Shown: positions 16,834 through 27,121, numbered from the stretch's first letter. The stretch: 64,000 nt of DNA from Bog-756 sp963703145 (GCA_963703145.1 OY969793.1:2170001-2234000), one strand, 5' to 3'. Translations and numbers: made by a program. The notes: generated from the sequence alone by a model not told the origin.

Positions 16834-18597
16834 ATGGGTACGACGGGTGCACCACTGGGAGGAGGACACGGTCAGGGACGCCTTGCTGGTCTTCAACGAT
16901 CGCGCCTGCGGCCGAATCGACAGATAAAGGCCCTCGCCGGGCTCATGGCCTGCGGGCTGGCGATTGCGATACCGGCTGTGGCGGTGACAGCGCCGGAGGC
17001 GTCAGCGGCCACACCCCGAATCGGGGCGGTATCGCTCTGTCCCACCTACTCGGCAGGATTCGGCACCAACACGGTGTCCATCATGTTCCACTACCGGCCC
17101 CAGCTCCAGAAATGGATCATGCCGTCGAACGCCATTCCGGCATCGATCTGCATTGATGCCAGTGGTGCGCAAGGCGGTGCCAGCAGTGAAGGGGCCGGTG
17201 GTACCGGCGGCGACGTCAACGTGGTGCCCAACATTGCCATCGGTCAGACGGTGTCAATCCAGGTCGGGAAGCAGGGCTCGGCCGCAGCCGGCGGTGGAGG
17301 CGGTGGAGCCGGTGGGGGTAGCACCGTGGTACTGGCCCCCGACAACAGCGTCTTGGCCGTGGCCGGTGGTGGCGGTGGAGCCGGGACGTCGGCCAATGGT
17401 GGCGGCGGAGGTCCAAATCCTGGGAGCACGAACGGGAATGGGCTGGCCGGTGCTGGCACAGGCGGCGGTGGGGCATCGTCGACGTCTGGCGGCTCCGCTG
17501 GGTCCGGCTCGGCCGGAGCAGGAACTGGCCCGACCTCAGGCGCCACATCTCTGACCGGTGGTACCGGTGACCCGAGCGGCGGTGGCGGCGGTGGCAGTGG
17601 TTACTTCGGCGGTGGCGGCGGTGGCGCGGGTGGAGGCGGGGGTGGCGGTTCCAACTGGGCCAATCCCGCGCTTTCCCTGTCGGTCCCCTACTTCCAGGGC
17701 CAATGGGTGAACAACGGGAACGTGACCATCTGGTACCAGAGCACGTCGCCGGCGCCGCCTTCGACTGGTCCGACCTCCCCGGGCTGTGACCCCCTCCCGA
17801 CCTGCACGGTGCTCTCGTCGGCTCCGAGCAATGGCTACTGGCTGGGTGCATCCGATGGAGGGATCTTCTCGTTCGGTGATGCCGTGTTCCATGGTTCACA
17901 GGGGGCCATCCGGCTGGTCAGGCCGATCGTCGGCATCGCCGCTACGACCCCCTCCAACGCAGCTCCCTCGAACGGCTACTGGCTGGTGGCCTCGGACGGG
18001 GGCATCTTCACCCACGGTTCAGCCAACTACTACGGCTCCGAGGGTGGGGCGCTCCTCAACGCGCCCATCGTCGGTATGGCGGCCACGCCCGACGGTCACG
18101 GCTATTGGCTCGTGGCCGCCGACGGGGGCATCTTCTCCTTTGGCGATGCGACGTTCTACGGGTCCACCGGTGGGCTGCACCTCAATGCCCCCATCGTGGG
18201 CATGGCAGCCAGCCCAACCGGCCATGGGTACTGGCTCGTGGCCTCCGACGGCGGGGTGTTCGCCTTCGGGAGCGCGACGTTCAGCGGATCCGAAGGCGGA
18301 AAGCCGCTCAACCGGCCCATCGTGGGCATGGCGGCCGATCCCGTGGTCCCCGGTGCCTACTGGCTGGTGGCCTCCGACGGTGGCGTCTTCTCGTTCGGAG
18401 GAGCTCCCTTCCTGGGCTCCACCGGAGCGCTGGCACTGAACAAGCCCATCGTGGGCATGACGGCGTCCCTGGACGGTGCCGGCTACCGATTCGTGGCCTC
18501 GGACGGTGGTGTCTTCGACTTCGGCAGCAACCTGTTCTATGGGTCGACCGGCAACATCAAGCTCACCAAGCCGGTCGTCGGGATGGCCAACACCTGA
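16834..18597 (+). CDS. Secreted glycine-rich protein with six SDGG repeats
   Basis: A 587-residue cell-surface or secreted protein. The N-terminus carries an unusually long basic region, then the hydrophobic stretch ALAGLMACGLAIAIPAVAV and a cleavage site near EASAATP at about residue 60. Residues about 60-300 form a glycine-rich domain (runs of GGGGGG broken by Ala, Ser and Asn) resembling glycine-rich ALK-type or PE_PGRS-like sequence. After a Pro/Ser linker come six repeats of about 42 residues with the core GYWLVASDGGIFSFG and PIVGMA, probably beta-propeller-like blades. The same repeat occurs in the proteins at 27963 and 44246. No enzymatic domain is visible, so an adhesive or structural role is inferred. 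The following 266 bases to 18863 show no gene. Confidence 0.85.
   Translation: MGTTGAPLGGGHGQGRLAGLQRSRLRPNRQIKALAGLMACGLAIAIPAVAVTAPEASAATPRIGAVSLCPTYSAGFGTNTVSIMFHYRPQLQKWIMPSNAIPASICIDASGAQGGASSEGAGGTGGDVNVVPNIAIGQTVSIQVGKQGSAAAGGGGGGAGGGSTVVLAPDNSVLAVAGGGGGAGTSANGGGGGPNPGSTNGNGLAGAGTGGGGASSTSGGSAGSGSAGAGTGPTSGATSLTGGTGDPSGGGGGGSGYFGGGGGGAGGGGGGGSNWANPALSLSVPYFQGQWVNNGNVTIWYQSTSPAPPSTGPTSPGCDPLPTCTVLSSAPSNGYWLGASDGGIFSFGDAVFHGSQGAIRLVRPIVGIAATTPSNAAPSNGYWLVASDGGIFTHGSANYYGSEGGALLNAPIVGMAATPDGHGYWLVAADGGIFSFGDATFYGSTGGLHLNAPIVGMAASPTGHGYWLVASDGGVFAFGSATFSGSEGGKPLNRPIVGMAADPVVPGAYWLVASDGGVFSFGGAPFLGSTGALALNKPIVGMTASLDGAGYRFVASDGGVFDFGSNLFYGSTGNIKLTKPVVGMANT
17833..18594 (+). repeat. Six tandem ~126-base repeats encoding SDGG blades
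   Basis: Six imperfect coding repeats of roughly 41-46 codons. Each encodes Y-W-L-V-A-S-D-G-G, F-x-F-G, a GS-x-G turn and P-I-V-G-M-A. The fifth and sixth copies are the most diverged, the last starting GYRFVASDGG. The DNA is less uniform than in the related array at 44357-45100. Confidence 0.85.
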
Positions 18598-18863
18598 CCC
18601 TCCTGAGCCTGTGGAGTCGGGTGCCTGCCGTTCGTGGACGTCACCGACACCGGGCGCTTCCAGTTAGTACGTCAGTCCATGACCGCTCCCGCAGGCGGGG
18701 GCTGGGCCTGTGGGGCTGTGATCGGGCCTCTCGGGCCGAGGCTGGCCTGGGCCGGGGACCGTAGGCCCAACCTCAAGTTTGGCCGGGCTCGCGCCGAAGC
18801 CACTACGGGTCACCAATTTTGGGCAGTTCCCCGAACACTGTCATGGCTTCCCCTGGAGGATCG

Positions 18864-21824
18864 ATGGCAGACGCCCTGACGGCCCCGGTGGACGCGCTGG
18901 ATCCAGCGATCCTCCTCAGCTTCCTCTCAAGGGTGAAGGCCGGCGACTTCAGCGCCAGGATGCCTCTCGAATGGACTGGCGTTGCGGGCAAGATCGCGGA
19001 CGGCCTCAACGATGTCATCATCGCCAATCAGACCCTCGACGAGGAGCTGGCCCGTATCAGCCTGGAGGTCGGTGACCACGGCGAACTCTCGCAACGTGTC
19101 GTCCTCGGCGGCTGGGCACAGAGCTGGTCCGGAAGCGGCGAGTCGGTGAACCGACTGATCGATTCCCTGGTGCGGCCAACCAGCGAGATGCAGCGCGTCA
19201 TCGGTGCCGTGGCCGACGGTGATCTGAGCAAGAAGGTATCGGCCGACGTGCACGGCGAGATGCTCGATCTCAAGAACACCATCAACTCCATGGTCGACCA
19301 GCTGAACGGGTTCGTCTCCGAGTTGACCCGGGTGACGCGGGAGGTCGGTACGGAGGGAAAGCTCGGTCAGGCCGCCGCGGTGACCATCGAGGTAGGTGGC
19401 GTCTGGAAGGACCTCACCGACAACGTCAACCTGATGGCGGGCAACCTGACCGGACAAGTGCGCAACATCGCCGAGGTGACCACTGCAGTCGCCAATGGGG
19501 ACTTGAGCAAGAAGATCTCCATCGACGTCAAGGGCGAGTTCCTCGAGCTGAAGAACACCGTCAATGGCATGGTCGACCAGCTCAACGCCTTCGCCGGCGA
19601 AGTCACCCGAGTCGCCCGTGAGGTCGGCATCGAGGGACGTCTGGGGGGGCAGGCCCAGTCAAAGGAGATCGGTGGCGTGTGGAAAGACCTCACCGACAAC
19701 GTCAACCAGTTGGCCGCCAACCTGACCAATCAGGTGCGCGCCATCGCCGAGGTTGCGACGGCCGTGACCGACGGCGACCTGACCCGACAGGTCCGCATGG
19801 AGGCCAGCGGCGAGGTCGCCGCACTGAAGGACACACTCAACGAGATGATCCGCAATCTCCGCGAGACCACCCGCCAGAACGTTGAGCAGGACTGGCTGAA
19901 GACCAACCGAGAAAGCTTCACCCGAATGCTCCAGGGCCAGCGCGACCTTCGCACGGTGGCCGACATGATCCTGTCGGAGCTGGCGCCACTGGTCTCGGCC
20001 CAACACGGGGTGCTCTACGCCATGAGCGTCCCGTCGGACGACAGCGAACCGCTGCTCCAACTCCAGGCCGGTTATGGCTACGAGGAGCGGAGGCATCTCT
20101 CGACGTCGTTCCGCATCGGCGAAGGCCTGGTCGGCCAGTGCGCCAAGGAGAAGAAGCGGATCCTCCTCACCGACGTCCCCGGTGACTACGTGCGCATCAA
20201 CTCAGGACTCGGGGAGTCCCCGCCGCTGAACATCATGGTCCTTCCCGTCTTGTTCGAAGGATCGGTCCGTGCGGTCATCGAACTGGCCTCGTTCTCACCA
20301 TTCAGTCCCACCCACCAGGCGTTCTTGGACCAACTGCCCGAGAGCATCGGTCTGGTGCTCAACACCATCGAAGCCAACTCAGTGACCGAGAACCTGCTCG
20401 AACAAGCCCAGTCCCTGGCCGAGGAGCTTCGCTCCCAGCAGCTCGAGCTGCGGGAATCCAATGACGACCTCGCCCGTCAAGCCCGTCTGCTCGCCGACCA
20501 GAACATCGAGGCGGAGGCGAAGAACCAAGAGATCGAACGGTCCAAGCAGCTGGTGGAGGAGAAGGCCGGCCAATTGGCTATCTCGTCGACGTACAAGTCC
20601 GAGTTCATCGCCAACATGTCACACGAGCTCCGCACCCCACTGAACAGCCTCCTGATCCTGGCCCAGCAGCTGCAGGAGAACCCTGACGACACGATGACAG
20701 CCACCCAGGTGGAGTACGCCAAGGTCATCCGATCGTCCGGCAATGACCTTCTCACGCTGCTCAACAGCATCCTCGAACTGGCCAAGGTCGAGTCAGGCAC
20801 GGTCTCTATCGAGATGACCGACACCCTGGTCGAACAGCTACGGGACGACCTCCTCCGTGAGTTCGAGCCCGTGGCCCGCGACCAGCGGCTCAACTTCGTG
20901 ATCGAGCTGGCTCCGGACTGCCCGGTGAGTCTCGTCACCGAGCAGATGCGCCTCCAACAGATCCTCAAGAACCTGCTTTCCAATGCGTTCAAGTTCACCG
21001 ATCGCGGATCTGTCCACGTCCGGATCGGCCCGGCAACCCGAGGCTGGAACCCGAGGACCACCTCACTGGAGGCCGCGCCCCAGGTGCTGTCCTTGGCCGT
21101 CACCGACACCGGCATCGGCATCGACCCTGAAGAGCAGCAGCGGATCTTCGAAGCCTTCGCCCAGGGTGACGGTTCGACGGCGCGTGTCTACGGAGGCACC
21201 GGCCTGGGTCTCTCGATCAGCAGGGAGTTGCTCGGCCTGCTCGGGGGTGAAGTGACCGTGAGCAGCATCCCCGGCCAGGGGAGCACCTTTACCGTCTATC
21301 TGCCGACCACTCCCCCATCCGGCACCGGAATGGCTCCTGAACACCAGGCCTCGCAGGCATCCATTACCGATCATCGGCCGGAGCCTGTCCGTATGCCTTT
21401 GAACCCGGCACCCGCGCCCGTGGACTGCTCCATGCTGACCGACGTCAGGGTACTGGTGGTCGACGACGACTATCGCAACATCTTCGCCATGACCGCGTTG
21501 CTCGAACGGCGGGACGCCGCTGTCACCACGGCTGAGAGCGGGGAGGAGAGCATCGACGCCATGGAGCGGGGTGAGTTCGACGTCGTCCTCATGGACATCA
21601 TGATGCCCACCATGGACGGCTATGCCGCCATCCGCGCCTTGCGGGCCATGGACGGCGATCAGGCGGTTCCCATCATCGCCGTCACCGGCAAAGCTGTCGA
21701 GGGCGAACGAGACCGCTGTCTCGAAGCAGGAGCGGATGACTGTCTGACCAAGCCCGTCGACACCGACGAGCTGGTGGCCTCGATCCATCGATTGCTGACG
21801 GCCGAATCGGAGACCGTACGGTGA
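18864..21824 (+). CDS. Soluble multi-HAMP hybrid histidine kinase
   Basis: A 986-residue sensor kinase with no membrane segment. Residues about 10-360 are a chain of HAMP units; three read GDLSKK or GDLTRQ, then LKNT-x-N-x-M, with intervening VWKDLTDNVN half-units. A GAF domain follows (about 375-530), then a coiled coil, the HisKA domain with NMSHELRTPLNS (phospho-acceptor His587), the HATPase with LSNAFKFT, DTGIGI and GTGLGLSIS, and a C-terminal receiver with VVLMDIMMP (Asp911), VTGK and TKPVD. The ATG at 18864 follows GGAGGATCG; an upstream reading from 18819 has no such signal. The stop overlaps the start of the next kinase (GTGA). Such poly-HAMP kinases are usually cytosolic stress sensors; the signal here is unknown. 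Confidence 0.93.
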   Translation: MADALTAPVDALDPAILLSFLSRVKAGDFSARMPLEWTGVAGKIADGLNDVIIANQTLDEELARISLEVGDHGELSQRVVLGGWAQSWSGSGESVNRLIDSLVRPTSEMQRVIGAVADGDLSKKVSADVHGEMLDLKNTINSMVDQLNGFVSELTRVTREVGTEGKLGQAAAVTIEVGGVWKDLTDNVNLMAGNLTGQVRNIAEVTTAVANGDLSKKISIDVKGEFLELKNTVNGMVDQLNAFAGEVTRVAREVGIEGRLGGQAQSKEIGGVWKDLTDNVNQLAANLTNQVRAIAEVATAVTDGDLTRQVRMEASGEVAALKDTLNEMIRNLRETTRQNVEQDWLKTNRESFTRMLQGQRDLRTVADMILSELAPLVSAQHGVLYAMSVPSDDSEPLLQLQAGYGYEERRHLSTSFRIGEGLVGQCAKEKKRILLTDVPGDYVRINSGLGESPPLNIMVLPVLFEGSVRAVIELASFSPFSPTHQAFLDQLPESIGLVLNTIEANSVTENLLEQAQSLAEELRSQQLELRESNDDLARQARLLADQNIEAEAKNQEIERSKQLVEEKAGQLAISSTYKSEFIANMSHELRTPLNSLLILAQQLQENPDDTMTATQVEYAKVIRSSGNDLLTLLNSILELAKVESGTVSIEMTDTLVEQLRDDLLREFEPVARDQRLNFVIELAPDCPVSLVTEQMRLQQILKNLLSNAFKFTDRGSVHVRIGPATRGWNPRTTSLEAAPQVLSLAVTDTGIGIDPEEQQRIFEAFAQGDGSTARVYGGTGLGLSISRELLGLLGGEVTVSSIPGQGSTFTVYLPTTPPSGTGMAPEHQASQASITDHRPEPVRMPLNPAPAPVDCSMLTDVRVLVVDDDYRNIFAMTALLERRDAAVTTAESGEESIDAMERGEFDVVLMDIMMPTMDGYAAIRALRAMDGDQAVPIIAVTGKAVEGERDRCLEAGADDCLTKPVDTDELVASIHRLLTAESETVR

Positions 21825-24271
21825 CCGTTCCTTTCAGCAGAGCCATTGACGCCGGCACCCCGCCGCGGTCCACCGGGCCCTCGCCGGTCTCCGTCCTGGT
21901 GGTCGATGACGATCCATCGAAGCGATTGGCCCTCAGATCCGTCCTGGTGCCACTGGGCTATCGCATTGTTGAGGCGGAGTCGGGCATGGCGGCCCTTCGC
22001 TGCTTGATGGTCGAGGACTTCGCCGTAATCCTCCTAGACGTCTGCATGCCCGTCATGGACGGGTTTGCCACCGCGGGGCTGATGAGGCAGCGCAAGCAGT
22101 CCGAGATGACCCCGATCATCTTCATTACTGCCTTCGCCGACGACCGGCACCCGTCCACCGACCACTATGTGGAAGGGGCGGTCGACTATATCTACTCGCC
22201 CGTCCATCCCCATGAGCTGCGCGCCAAGGTAGCCGTATTCGCCAACCTGTTCATCGAGGCGGACCGACTTGCCGCCCGCGCCCGAGAGGTGCAGAACTCG
22301 GCCGACCAGCTACGTCTGTTAACCGAGGCCTCACCGATCGGCATCTTCCAGACCGACGCTGATAACCGGTACGTCTACACCAATCCCCGCTGGAGTGAGA
22401 TCAGCGGTGTCCCCGCCGATGAGGCCCTTGGGAAGGAGTGGGGCGACATCGTGAATCCCGAGCACCGCGAAGTGTCATCGGTAGGAGCGGATGGGCGAGG
22501 TGGACGATCGCGTATCTCCCATCGATTTGCCATATCGTCTCCCGACGGGAGTGTTCGGTGGGTTCTCGCTACATCGCAGCTCATCGCCGACCCCGACGGA
22601 GCCACGGTGGGCTGGGTCGGAACACTTGCCGATGTCACTGCCGAAGCGACTGCCGCTGCTGCCATGTCTGAAGCCCGCGACCGGGCAGACGAGGCGTCAC
22701 AGCTCAAATCAGACTTCCTGGCCAATATGAGCCACGAGATCCGGACGCCCATGAACGGTGTCATTGGGATGACCGAGCTCCTACTTGAGACGGAACTCGA
22801 TGATCGACAACGGGACTTCGCCGAGACCCTGCGCCACTCGGGTGAGGCGCTGATGATCGTCATCGATGACATCCTGGACTTCTCCAAGGTCGACGCGGGC
22901 AAGATCGATGTCCAACACGTGCCGTGCTGCGTGTCGACGATTACCGAGGAGGTGATCGACCTCCTCGCCAGTTCAGCGAATGCCAAGGGTCTCGACCTGA
23001 TCGCCGTGATCGACAAGTCGGTGCCGACCCAGGTCCGCTCCGATCCCGGCCGAATTCGCCAGATCGTCATTAATCTTGTCGGGAACGCCATCAAATTCAC
23101 GCAGGCGGGCGAGGTTGTGGTCCGGGTATCCCACGCCCGCATCGGTACAGACGACGCGCTGGTCCACTTCGAGATCACCGACACCGGCAACGGGATCGAG
23201 GCCGACAAGCTCGACTCCATCTTCGAGCCGTTCGTCCAGGCCGATACGTCGACCATCCGTCGATACGGAGGAACCGGTCTAGGGCTGGCCATCAGCAGCC
23301 AGCTGGTCACGCTGCTAGGAGGCGACTGCGGTGTCGTCAGTCGGCTCGGACAGGGGAGCTCGTTCTGGTTCACCATCCGAGTTCCACTCGATCCATCGTC
23401 CGTCGACCCAGATCCGCCGGACGACTCACTCATCGGTCTGACCGCCCTGATCGTCGACGACAACGCCACCCATCGGGCGGTCCTCACCAGCTACCTGGAG
23501 GATTGGGGCACGAAGGTGAGCACGGCGGCAACCGGGTCCGCAGCCCTCTCCTCGTTGAGGGCGGTGGCGGCCAATGCACGGCCGCTCGACGTCGTGCTGC
23601 TCGATCCGTCGATGCCTGAAACGGACGGGCCGGACCTGGCAGAGCGCATTCTCAGTGAGCTCACACCGGACACGCGACTGGTTCTCATGCTCCCGGCCCA
23701 TCCCGCTCCGGGATCGGCCACGATCACCACACGGGAGCCGCTCACCACGGTCAGTCTGCCCATCCACCAGGCTGACCTGCGGGCGATACTCCGCACACTG
23801 GCCCGATCGCGGGGTCCCCATCTGATCATGCGAACAGCGGCCCGTGGAGGTAAGGGGTCCGAGGGGACCGAGGGGCTGCGCCGATTGCTCCTAGCCGAGG
23901 ACAATCTGACCAACCAAGAGGTGGCGGTGGCCATGCTCTCTACCGCTGGCTACCGGGTCGACACGGTCCTGAACGGGGCCGAGGCGGTCCGGGCCGCCTC
24001 AACGACTGCCTACGACGCCATCCTGATGGACTGCCAGATGCCCGAACTGAACGGCTATCAGGCGACGGCGGCCATTCGGGCCCAGGAAGGGCCCAGACGT
24101 AGGACGCCAATCATCGCGGTGACCGCAGGTGCCAGGCCGGAGGACAAAGAGCGCTGCCTGGCCGAAGGGATGGACAGCTATCTGGCCAAGCCGTATGGGA
24201 AAGACGCCCTGCTGTCCATGGTGGCGGCGTTCATGGGGGCTCGACCGGCCAACGCAACGGTGGTGCCGTGA
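21821..24271 (+). CDS. Hybrid histidine kinase, REC-PAS-HK-REC-REC
   Basis: An 816-residue soluble kinase starting at GTG 21821, coupled to the upstream kinase. An N-terminal receiver has VLVVDDDP and VILLDVCMP (Asp73). A PAS domain (about 165-280) follows, then HisKA with NMSHEIRTPMNG (His305), and a HATPase with DTGNGIEA and GTGLGLAIS. The second receiver keeps the Asp (LLDPSMPETDG) but has SLPI where the conserved Lys-Pro is expected, so it is probably not normally switchable. The third receiver is intact (LMDCQMP with Asp737; LAKPYG). The N-terminal receiver could be phosphorylated by the preceding kinase, giving a two-kinase relay. No DNA-binding partner is adjacent. Confidence 0.93.
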   Translation: MTVPFSRAIDAGTPPRSTGPSPVSVLVVDDDPSKRLALRSVLVPLGYRIVEAESGMAALRCLMVEDFAVILLDVCMPVMDGFATAGLMRQRKQSEMTPIIFITAFADDRHPSTDHYVEGAVDYIYSPVHPHELRAKVAVFANLFIEADRLAARAREVQNSADQLRLLTEASPIGIFQTDADNRYVYTNPRWSEISGVPADEALGKEWGDIVNPEHREVSSVGADGRGGRSRISHRFAISSPDGSVRWVLATSQLIADPDGATVGWVGTLADVTAEATAAAAMSEARDRADEASQLKSDFLANMSHEIRTPMNGVIGMTELLLETELDDRQRDFAETLRHSGEALMIVIDDILDFSKVDAGKIDVQHVPCCVSTITEEVIDLLASSANAKGLDLIAVIDKSVPTQVRSDPGRIRQIVINLVGNAIKFTQAGEVVVRVSHARIGTDDALVHFEITDTGNGIEADKLDSIFEPFVQADTSTIRRYGGTGLGLAISSQLVTLLGGDCGVVSRLGQGSSFWFTIRVPLDPSSVDPDPPDDSLIGLTALIVDDNATHRAVLTSYLEDWGTKVSTAATGSAALSSLRAVAANARPLDVVLLDPSMPETDGPDLAERILSELTPDTRLVLMLPAHPAPGSATITTREPLTTVSLPIHQADLRAILRTLARSRGPHLIMRTAARGGKGSEGTEGLRRLLLAEDNLTNQEVAVAMLSTAGYRVDTVLNGAEAVRAASTTAYDAILMDCQMPELNGYQATAAIRAQEGPRRRTPIIAVTAGARPEDKERCLAEGMDSYLAKPYGKDALLSMVAAFMGARPANATVVP

Positions 24272-24400
24272 CCTCCAGCTGAGGGGTGCTACACCCTGTC
24301 GGGCTGATCCGGACACGGATCGCCATGTGGCAGGATCATGCGGTGCGGATGTCCGGGCACTCCGCGAGTCAGTATGGGCCACGTGAGGGATGAGCGAGCG

Positions 24401-25321
24401 GTGAAGCGGACCGGACTGCCGCTCGCCGTCGTCGGTTCATCGGTCGCCCTCGTTGGCCTCGTCCTGGCTGGATGCGGATCGGGCGGGCCTACCGGGGCCG
24501 TGGCGACCGGGCCTCCGGTCACCTCACTCGCATCGCCCCATGCGCTTGCCGCAGTGCAGGGGGCTGTGCAGCAGACCATGGCCCTCACCAGTGCCTTCGA
24601 TATGCGGTTCAAGCAGGCGTCTGCGAATGCCGCAGCCGCGGCACCCCGCGATGGGACCGGTTCCTTCGACTTTCGGAGCCCCTCGGGGACCATCCGACTC
24701 AAGCTTCCAGGGGCGGGGAACTCCGAGCAGATGATCTTCCTTCCGGGGACCGTCTTCATCGATCCCCCGTCTTCCAGTCCGCCCCTACAACCCGGGAGAC
24801 CGTGGATCTTCGCCAACTTTTCCGACATCGCCAAGTACAACGTGAACTTCCCTCCCTACATCGTGCAGACTGAGAACATCAACCCGGCATTCACCCTCGA
24901 CGAACTGGCATGGGGTGCCACCGCTTCGGCTCCTGCGGGCCGAGTGACGTTCAACGGGGCACCGGCCACCCAGTACGTGGTGACGATCGATGTCAACCAG
25001 GCGCTGGCCCGCGCCGAGGGTTCCGCTGGGTCAGTGTTCGCCAAAGCCCTCTCGTCGGAGATTTCGGCGCTCGGCGGGGGCACATCGTCAACGCCGGTGA
25101 GCATGCGCATCGACGCGTGGGTGGATGGGCGGGGCCGGCTCGTGGGAGCACGGGTCACCCCTCCAGGGGCCGGGCTCGGCACCATTACGATCTCCCTGAG
25201 CCACTTCGGGTCGACGGTGCAGGCCAACAAGCCGGCACGCTCCTCGGTTGTGGACATCGCGGCCATGATCCCCGGCGGTGAGCAAGAAGCGTTGAACGGC
25301 GGAGACTCAGATGGTGCCTGA
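24401..25321 (+). CDS. Lipoprotein, LppX/LprG-like
   Basis: A membrane-anchored lipoprotein of about 306 residues. From the GTG at 24401 the protein begins KRTGLPLAVVGSSVALVG and reaches the lipobox LVLAGC, where the Cys would be diacylated. The mature part, with VQGAVQQTMALTSAFDMRF near its start, PAGRVTFNGAPATQYVVTID later and AWVDGRGRLVGARVT near the end, resembles the actinobacterial LppX/LprAFG lipid-binding family, though similarity is general. GTGAGGGA lies ten bases upstream. An ATG at 24374 would add nine residues but lacks a ribosome site. It overlaps the ABC ATPase gene by 11 bases, so it probably works with that exporter. Confidence 0.78.
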   Translation: MKRTGLPLAVVGSSVALVGLVLAGCGSGGPTGAVATGPPVTSLASPHALAAVQGAVQQTMALTSAFDMRFKQASANAAAAAPRDGTGSFDFRSPSGTIRLKLPGAGNSEQMIFLPGTVFIDPPSSSPPLQPGRPWIFANFSDIAKYNVNFPPYIVQTENINPAFTLDELAWGATASAPAGRVTFNGAPATQYVVTIDVNQALARAEGSAGSVFAKALSSEISALGGGTSSTPVSMRIDAWVDGRGRLVGARVTPPGAGLGTITISLSHFGSTVQANKPARSSVVDIAAMIPGGEQEALNGGDSDGA

Positions 25322-26276
25322 TGTGGCCACACCATCTGGTTCCGCCCCGCCGGCGGTAGCGATCGAGCACCTCACAAAGCGTCTCCGTAACGGCGTCCTC
25401 GCCGTGAACGACCTCAGCCTGGTCGTCGAGTCGGGCCAGGTGCTTGGACTTGTCGGACCGAATGGGTCGGGCAAGACGATCACCCTCAAGGTGTTGCTCG
25501 GGCTGGTCCGCCCCACGTCGGGCACAACCCGGATCTTCGGCGAGTTGGTGCGGCCAGGGTGCAAGGTGCTCGGACGCGTCGGCGCCCTTGTCGATGGGCC
25601 TGGCTTCGTACCCCACCTCTCGGGGCGTCGCAACCTCGAGCTGGTCTCCAAGCAGATCGAACTGACCGGTGGCACTGCAGATCTGCCCGGCGCCATTGAC
25701 ATGTCCGGCCTCGGCGACGCCGTCGACCGCAAATTCTCTGGCTACTCCCACGGCATGCGCTACAGGCTGGCCATGGCGCAGGCCCTGATGGGCGCACCTG
25801 ACCTTCTCCTTCTCGACGAGCCCACCACCGGTATGGATCCGGCCCAGATCCACGAGGTTCACAGCGCCATTGCCACGTGTGCAGATTCCGGTACGACCAT
25901 CGTGATCTCCAGTCACCAGATGTCCGAGGTCGAACAGGTATGCAGCCATGCCGCGATCATGCGCTCTGGCACCTTGGTCGCGCACGGAGCCGTCGAGGAG
26001 TTGGTCAGCGCCCAATCCCGGATCCTTCTGCGTGTTTCCGACACCGAGCAGGGCATCCGCCTCCTTCGAGGTCTGGTCGGGGTCCACACAGCAACTGGGC
26101 ACGGACCTGGGTCTGTCATCGTCGAAGGCAGCGACCTCCGGCCCATTGATCTGCTCGACAGTCTCCAGTCCTCTGGCATCGTCGTCTCGGAGTTCCGGAG
26201 CCGTAACTTCGAGGATGCCTATCTCGATATGGTGGGTGGGCGCGACCCCGACCCCACGGCCGCAGGACCCACCTAG
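25311..26276 (+). CDS. ABC transporter ATP-binding protein
   Basis: A 321-residue ATPase that powers the two permeases downstream. Walker A is GPNGSGKT, the Walker B is LLLLDEPTTGMD, the H-loop is VISSHQMSEVEQ, and the signature is the degenerate YSHGMRYRL, typical of drug or lipid exporters of the DrrA/NatA type. About 80 residues follow the nucleotide-binding domain. The gene begins inside the end of the lipoprotein gene and is followed after two bases by a permease with a TTG start. The position after two histidine kinases recalls kinase-linked ABC exporters, but those kinases are soluble, so a direct link is only inferred. Confidence 0.95.
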   Translation: MVPDVATPSGSAPPAVAIEHLTKRLRNGVLAVNDLSLVVESGQVLGLVGPNGSGKTITLKVLLGLVRPTSGTTRIFGELVRPGCKVLGRVGALVDGPGFVPHLSGRRNLELVSKQIELTGGTADLPGAIDMSGLGDAVDRKFSGYSHGMRYRLAMAQALMGAPDLLLLDEPTTGMDPAQIHEVHSAIATCADSGTTIVISSHQMSEVEQVCSHAAIMRSGTLVAHGAVEELVSAQSRILLRVSDTEQGIRLLRGLVGVHTATGHGPGSVIVEGSDLRPIDLLDSLQSSGIVVSEFRSRNFEDAYLDMVGGRDPDPTAAGPT

Positions 26277-26278
26277 CG

Positions 26279-27121
26279 TTGCTCCTCATCGAGTGGGGAA
26301 AGCAGCTCCGCCGACCTCGGACCCTCGTCACCTTCGGACTGGTGGCGTTCTTTGCACTGCTTCTCACCGTGGCGCTCGCTGCCACCGGCTCGGGTCAGAT
26401 CGAATACGTGGGGGATGTCCCTCTCCTGATGGTCCCCCGATCGTCAGGACTCACCGTTCCCATCGTGGCGTTGTCCAGCACGATGAAGTTCTTCCTTCCG
26501 CTTGCCGTCTCACTATTCGCCGGTGAGGCGGTTGCCGGTGAAGCGGGTTGGGGAAGCCTTCGCTACGTCCTGGCCCGCCCGGTGTCACGGAGTAGGGTGC
26601 TGTGGTCCAAGGCAGCGGTGGCTGGCGTGCTGTCCACCGTCTCAGTGGTGGTGCTGGTGGTGGTTGCGGCTGTGGCTGGGATCATCGCCTTCGGCTGGCA
26701 TCGGCTTGCCATCGTCAACGGAAGCGCCTCCGCACCTGGGCACCCGGTCGCTGCCCTGTATTCGGCAGCCGATGTCGTGGGAAATGTGGCCCTCTCGACG
26801 CTCTACGTCATCGCCGGAATGGCCAGCATCTTCGCGGTGGCATTCTTTCTCTCCACCACCACGCGTCGCCCGTTGATCGCTGTGGCTGGTGGGGTGGGCC
26901 TCACCATCATCTCGCGGGTGTTCAACGCCGATTACCTTCCAGGGGTCGCAGTCGTCGACCGCTACATGCCGAACAATGACATCGACCTCTGGAACTACTT
27001 GTTCGTTCGACCTGTGGACACTTCCGGATTCACTCATTTCCTGTTACTCCAGCTCACCTACTTTGTGGTGTTCATGGGCCTCGCCCAGTGGTGGTTCAAC
27101 CGCAAGGATGTACTCGATTGA
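26279..27121 (+). CDS. ABC-2 type permease
   Basis: A 280-residue integral membrane protein starting with TTG at 26279. It opens with LLIEWGKQLRRPRTLVTFG, a cytoplasmic elbow helix, then has about six hydrophobic segments, such as FGLVAFFALLLTVALAA, SVVVLVVVAAVAGIIAFGW and a C-terminal LTYFVVFMGLAQWWF. The motif FAGEAVAGEAGWGSLRYVL, then RPVSRSRVL, is characteristic of ABC-2 transporters. No Shine-Dalgarno is visible, so translation probably depends on the ATPase gene two bases upstream. The next gene is its paralogue, and the pair probably forms a heterodimer. Confidence 0.9.
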   Translation: MLLIEWGKQLRRPRTLVTFGLVAFFALLLTVALAATGSGQIEYVGDVPLLMVPRSSGLTVPIVALSSTMKFFLPLAVSLFAGEAVAGEAGWGSLRYVLARPVSRSRVLWSKAAVAGVLSTVSVVVLVVVAAVAGIIAFGWHRLAIVNGSASAPGHPVAALYSAADVVGNVALSTLYVIAGMASIFAVAFFLSTTTRRPLIAVAGGVGLTIISRVFNADYLPGVAVVDRYMPNNDIDLWNYLFVRPVDTSGFTHFLLLQLTYFVVFMGLAQWWFNRKDVLD